In this document: piece by piece, positions 61,151-64,000 of the stretch | How positions within the stretch are numbered: position 1 is the stretch's first letter | Layout of the letters: each line of letters opens with the position of its first letter | Assembly (NCBI GenBank): GCA_029255685.2 | Contig: CM055318.2 | Location: 439,001 to 503,000 of the forward strand | Direction: 5' to 3' | Length of the DNA: 64,000 nucleotides | Origin: Silene conica | Lineage: Eukaryota > Streptophyta > Magnoliopsida > Caryophyllales > Caryophyllaceae | Notes under the pieces: generated by a model | The model's database searches: none | Seen by the model: the letters and a program-made list of their open reading frames with translations, nothing else | What the model was told of the DNA's origin: nothing | Position numbers and translations under genes: made by a program

Positions 61151-62411
61151 GTTTAATTAATATTCGGGCGACGCTCAGTCTTAGCGCCACCTTGTAATTT
61201 TCAGTAAGTAAGAATAAGGGGTGCATGTGAGAGGCTGACGGCGAGGGTGACGCCCTGTCATTATCCGTTGGGATGTAGTTGGGTTGTGTACATGTATGAG
61301 AGCGAGAGGGGGCGAGCAAGAATGCTTTTCTAGTTGAGAATTGAAAACTTCGGAAGTTTTAGTTACAATTTTGATTTTTTTTCCCGAGTTTTACTTTATA
61401 GATTATTTGTTCTCTCATGTTGAATTTTTCACCACCTAAATGTAAATTTTGACTCCGTCACTAGTGTTTTGTAAGGGAATTTATTTACTAGAAATGTATT
61501 GTGAATTTTGAGAGTTTTTTTACCTCTTTATGTATGTTTGTTTAATACTACTTCTATTTCAAAGTCATCAATTAACTTTATTTTGACTTTTTACTAATTG
61601 ATTAGAATATGTCGAGTATATATTAGCATGAACTACCCCGAATGTTTACAACATTACAATTTGTAGTTATTTTTTTATCATTTAATTGAAAATTTGTCTA
61701 TTCCCAATTAAAAAGCCGAGAAAGGTATGTATATTTAATTTGATGGAATAGTTATAAGTGAATTTTGAGGAAGATTGTCGCTAGTGAAAATGGACAATGA
61801 CAGTTTTATAATCTAGCATAATTGAAAGAGATATTTCATATGCAGTATATTCTCAATTCTTTTATTTCAAATTCCTTGTCGAGCCGTCGAGGCTACCACG
61901 AGTTCAGGTGAACCCGATATCAACACACAACATCGAAATAGTTTTATATAAAATGAGAGTATGTTATATTGTTACCTACCTGAAACGCTACGTAAAGTAA
62001 ATTATTCTGTCAATTATTGATTAATACACTTTATTTATAAATTGTTTTACTACATTTTTCAAAATATGTGTTTTTTTATTATTATTTAGCAAATTAATTT
62101 AAAGCGTCTAAGTGTTCCTAATAATAAGTGGTTTATAATATATAATTATTGTTGTTTATATCTTCATTGAAGTTAATTTTCAAAGATATTGACCGATAAT
62201 ACAAATGTACTAAGTTCAATTGCAGTTGTCTACGAGTAACAACAAAGAAATTATAATTGGATTATTGGCATTTACTATCGTATTCGTATTAGATACTTCT
62301 AGTAGTAATTAGAGAACACGGAACATGGCAAACATTCATTCTATTCTATCACTCTAATTGGAGAATTGTACTAGTGGGGGTGGCCGGTGGGGTGGTAGTG
62401 ATGCGGACATG

Positions 62412-62796
62412 TAAAAGATAGTGAAGGCATTGTATGTTGTGACAGAGCTTAAATTCAAGGTTAGAAGAAATCGAAAAATTTTAACAGGGACGGTTAAATA
62501 ATGCTACATAAAAGATAGTGAACACATTGTATGTTGTGGTAGGGCCAAAATTTGAGATTAGAGAAAAATGAAGAATTTCCGCAAGGACTGTTAAATAATG
62601 TTACAAAACAGATAGTGAATGCATTGTATGTTGTGGCAAAGCCAGAATTCAAGGTTAGAGAAAAACGAAGAATTTCAGCAGGGACGGTTAAATAATGCTA
62701 TAAAAAAACTCTGTGTTGTATGCTATGGCAAAGCCATATTTCAAGGTTAGAGAAAAACGAAGAATTTCAGCAGGGACGGACAAGTAATGCTATAAA
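62412..62796. repeat. About 97-bp tandem repeat, 4 copies
   Basis: GATAGTG starts at 62417, 62514 and 62611, and a fourth shortened unit follows; each unit contains TTGTATGTTGTGG and AGGTTAGAGAAAAACGAAGA or close variants. Noncoding. Confidence 0.85.
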
Positions 62797-62944
62797 AAAA
62801 ACTCGATTTTTTAATTTTCTCAGAGCGGCGAATGTGTCAGTTCTTCCCATGCTCCACCATTGCTTGTTAAAAAAACTCGATTTTTTAATTTTCTCAGAGC
62901 GGTGAATGTGCCCGTTCTTCCCTTACTCCAACATTGCTTGTACG
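62797..62944. repeat. 74-bp tandem duplication
   Basis: ACTCGATTTTTTAATTTTCT at 62801 and again at 62875, continuing to CATTGCTTGT. Directly abuts the 97-bp array. Confidence 0.88.
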
Positions 62945-63389
62945 TTCAGGCTAGCTAATTTCATCGATCGACCTGAATTTGTCTGAACCGAAAGAGTCTT
63001 CTATTCACGATGCACGTGGACTCTGACTTGATGTTGCAACTTGACGTCAAGATCGACATGGTAACATGCCAAACAAAACAACGCTACTATTCATGAAAAT
63101 CCATTCATTTGTACGGAGGATTAGGTCGATTCGACATCGAGTGGGTCATTTCGAATATGTTATGTAGTTTAGGGTCGATAAAAGGTCGATTTAAAGGGTA
63201 TTGATCGCTGATATGTTTAGTAGGTGGTCAAATTGACCAATGGTGATGTTTTCGAGGTCGATGATTGTTCACTATAAAGGAAAATATAATTTTATACGAA
63301 GTATTACTTGAAAATTTTATACATGATTATTAAGGTAAAATGAGATAAATGAGTTTACAACTATTTACAATATAAAAAACAATTTGAAA

Positions 63390-64000
63390 TGAGTAAAAAA
63401 TGTTGATGATGTATTAATCTTAGGAGATGCTTGTAAGATATTCAACTGTTGAAGCAACAGTTACATTAGAAGTTCACTATCAAAGATCCAGGTCCAATCA
63501 AATATTTTCTTAGTATTGAAGTTGTTAGAAATGCTAGTGGTATAATTACGAATCAAAGGAAGTATGTTCTAGACATTTTGGAGGATGCTGGCTTCACAAA
63601 CAGCAGCATTGCTAAGTTTCCTATGCAAAAGGGTCTCAAGTTAGTTATTGATACATGAGAATTATTGCCAGATCCTGAAATCTATAGAAGATTGATTGGT
63701 AGGTTATACTTACAAATGACAAGGTCTGACATCTCTTATAGTGTTCAACACTTAGTTAGTTTGTTAGTCAACCAAGAGAGCCACATTATTCAGCAGCACT
63801 CCATATTTTGAAGTATTTAAAGGGCACTATTGATGCTTGCTTATTCTACTCTGATAAGCATCCATGTTCCTTAATAGCCTATACTGATGTAGACTACGGC
63901 TCGAATACATTCAGCTGCAGATCACTTAGTGGTTTCTGTATTTTTTTGGGACATTCTTTAGTCTCTTGGAAAACAAAGAAGCGGCATACAGTTAGCAAAA
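63390..64000 (+). mobile_element. Broken Ty1/copia retrotransposon fragment (reverse transcriptase end and start of RNase H)
   Basis: A fossil. Reverse-transcriptase and RNase H-type segments of copia Pol are recognisable in order, beginning near 63390 and running off the window. It has several breaks and no intact frame. No LTR is visible here; age cannot be judged without its ends. Confidence 0.85.

Larger units (their letters stand above)
61151..63380. other. Intergenic, two tandem arrays
   Basis: No gene recognised. Contains the 97-bp and 74-bp arrays described separately and otherwise unremarkable AT-rich DNA. Confidence 0.6.

Overview
This window is plant nuclear DNA, almost certainly from a eudicot. 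The genes are intron-rich with GT-AG junctions, the intergenic DNA is AT-rich and full of miniature transposons, and every protein I recognise belongs to a land-plant family. A Caryophyllales origin is my best guess, not a demonstrated fact: three small secreted peptides have a cysteine spacing close to the knottin antimicrobial peptides known from Mirabilis and Phytolacca.

Layout. 0.16-3.4 kb (-): a two-exon PB1-domain protein of 743 aa. 5.7-7.7 kb and 12.3-16.2 kb (+): a tandem pair of seven-exon lipid phosphate phosphatases (PAP2/LPP). 17.0-22.9 kb (-): a six-exon type-B response-regulator-like protein of 478 aa. It has lost the phospho-accepting Asp, and the second half of its GARP DNA-binding domain is degenerate although that exon keeps its exact length and phases. 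24.5-29.8 kb (-): an eleven-exon NRAMP metal transporter of the NRAMP1/6 type. 30-38 kb: no gene seen; nested CACTA and other transposon debris. 38.0-45.7 kb (+): three two-exon genes for secreted eight-cysteine knottin-like peptides. 46.6-48.3 kb and 50.2-54.4 kb (-): a tandem pair of six-exon LAG1/LOH ceramide synthases. 60.5-60.9 kb (+): a SOB FIVE-LIKE (SOFL) protein. 63.4-64.0 kb: a broken Ty1/copia fragment running off the end.

Three gene families are locally duplicated (LPP, knottin, LOH), and in each pair or trio every intron position is conserved while the introns have grown unequally through insertion of SINEs, hAT, Stowaway and CACTA miniature elements and, in one case, a 110-bp minisatellite. 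Several insertions show clean target-site duplications, one confirmed by a paralogous empty site. The LPP and LOH genes both act in membrane lipid metabolism and the RR-like and SOFL genes both belong to cytokinin-linked families, but nothing in the sequence shows that they work together.

The most unusual items are the doubly degenerate response regulator, whose probable promoter contains a 77-bp tandem duplication carrying two TATA-like boxes, and the knottin cluster, whose loop between Cys5 and Cys6 varies from 7 to 17 residues while the rest is nearly constant. All exon models were read by eye from splice signals, phase and homology recalled from memory; no search was run.
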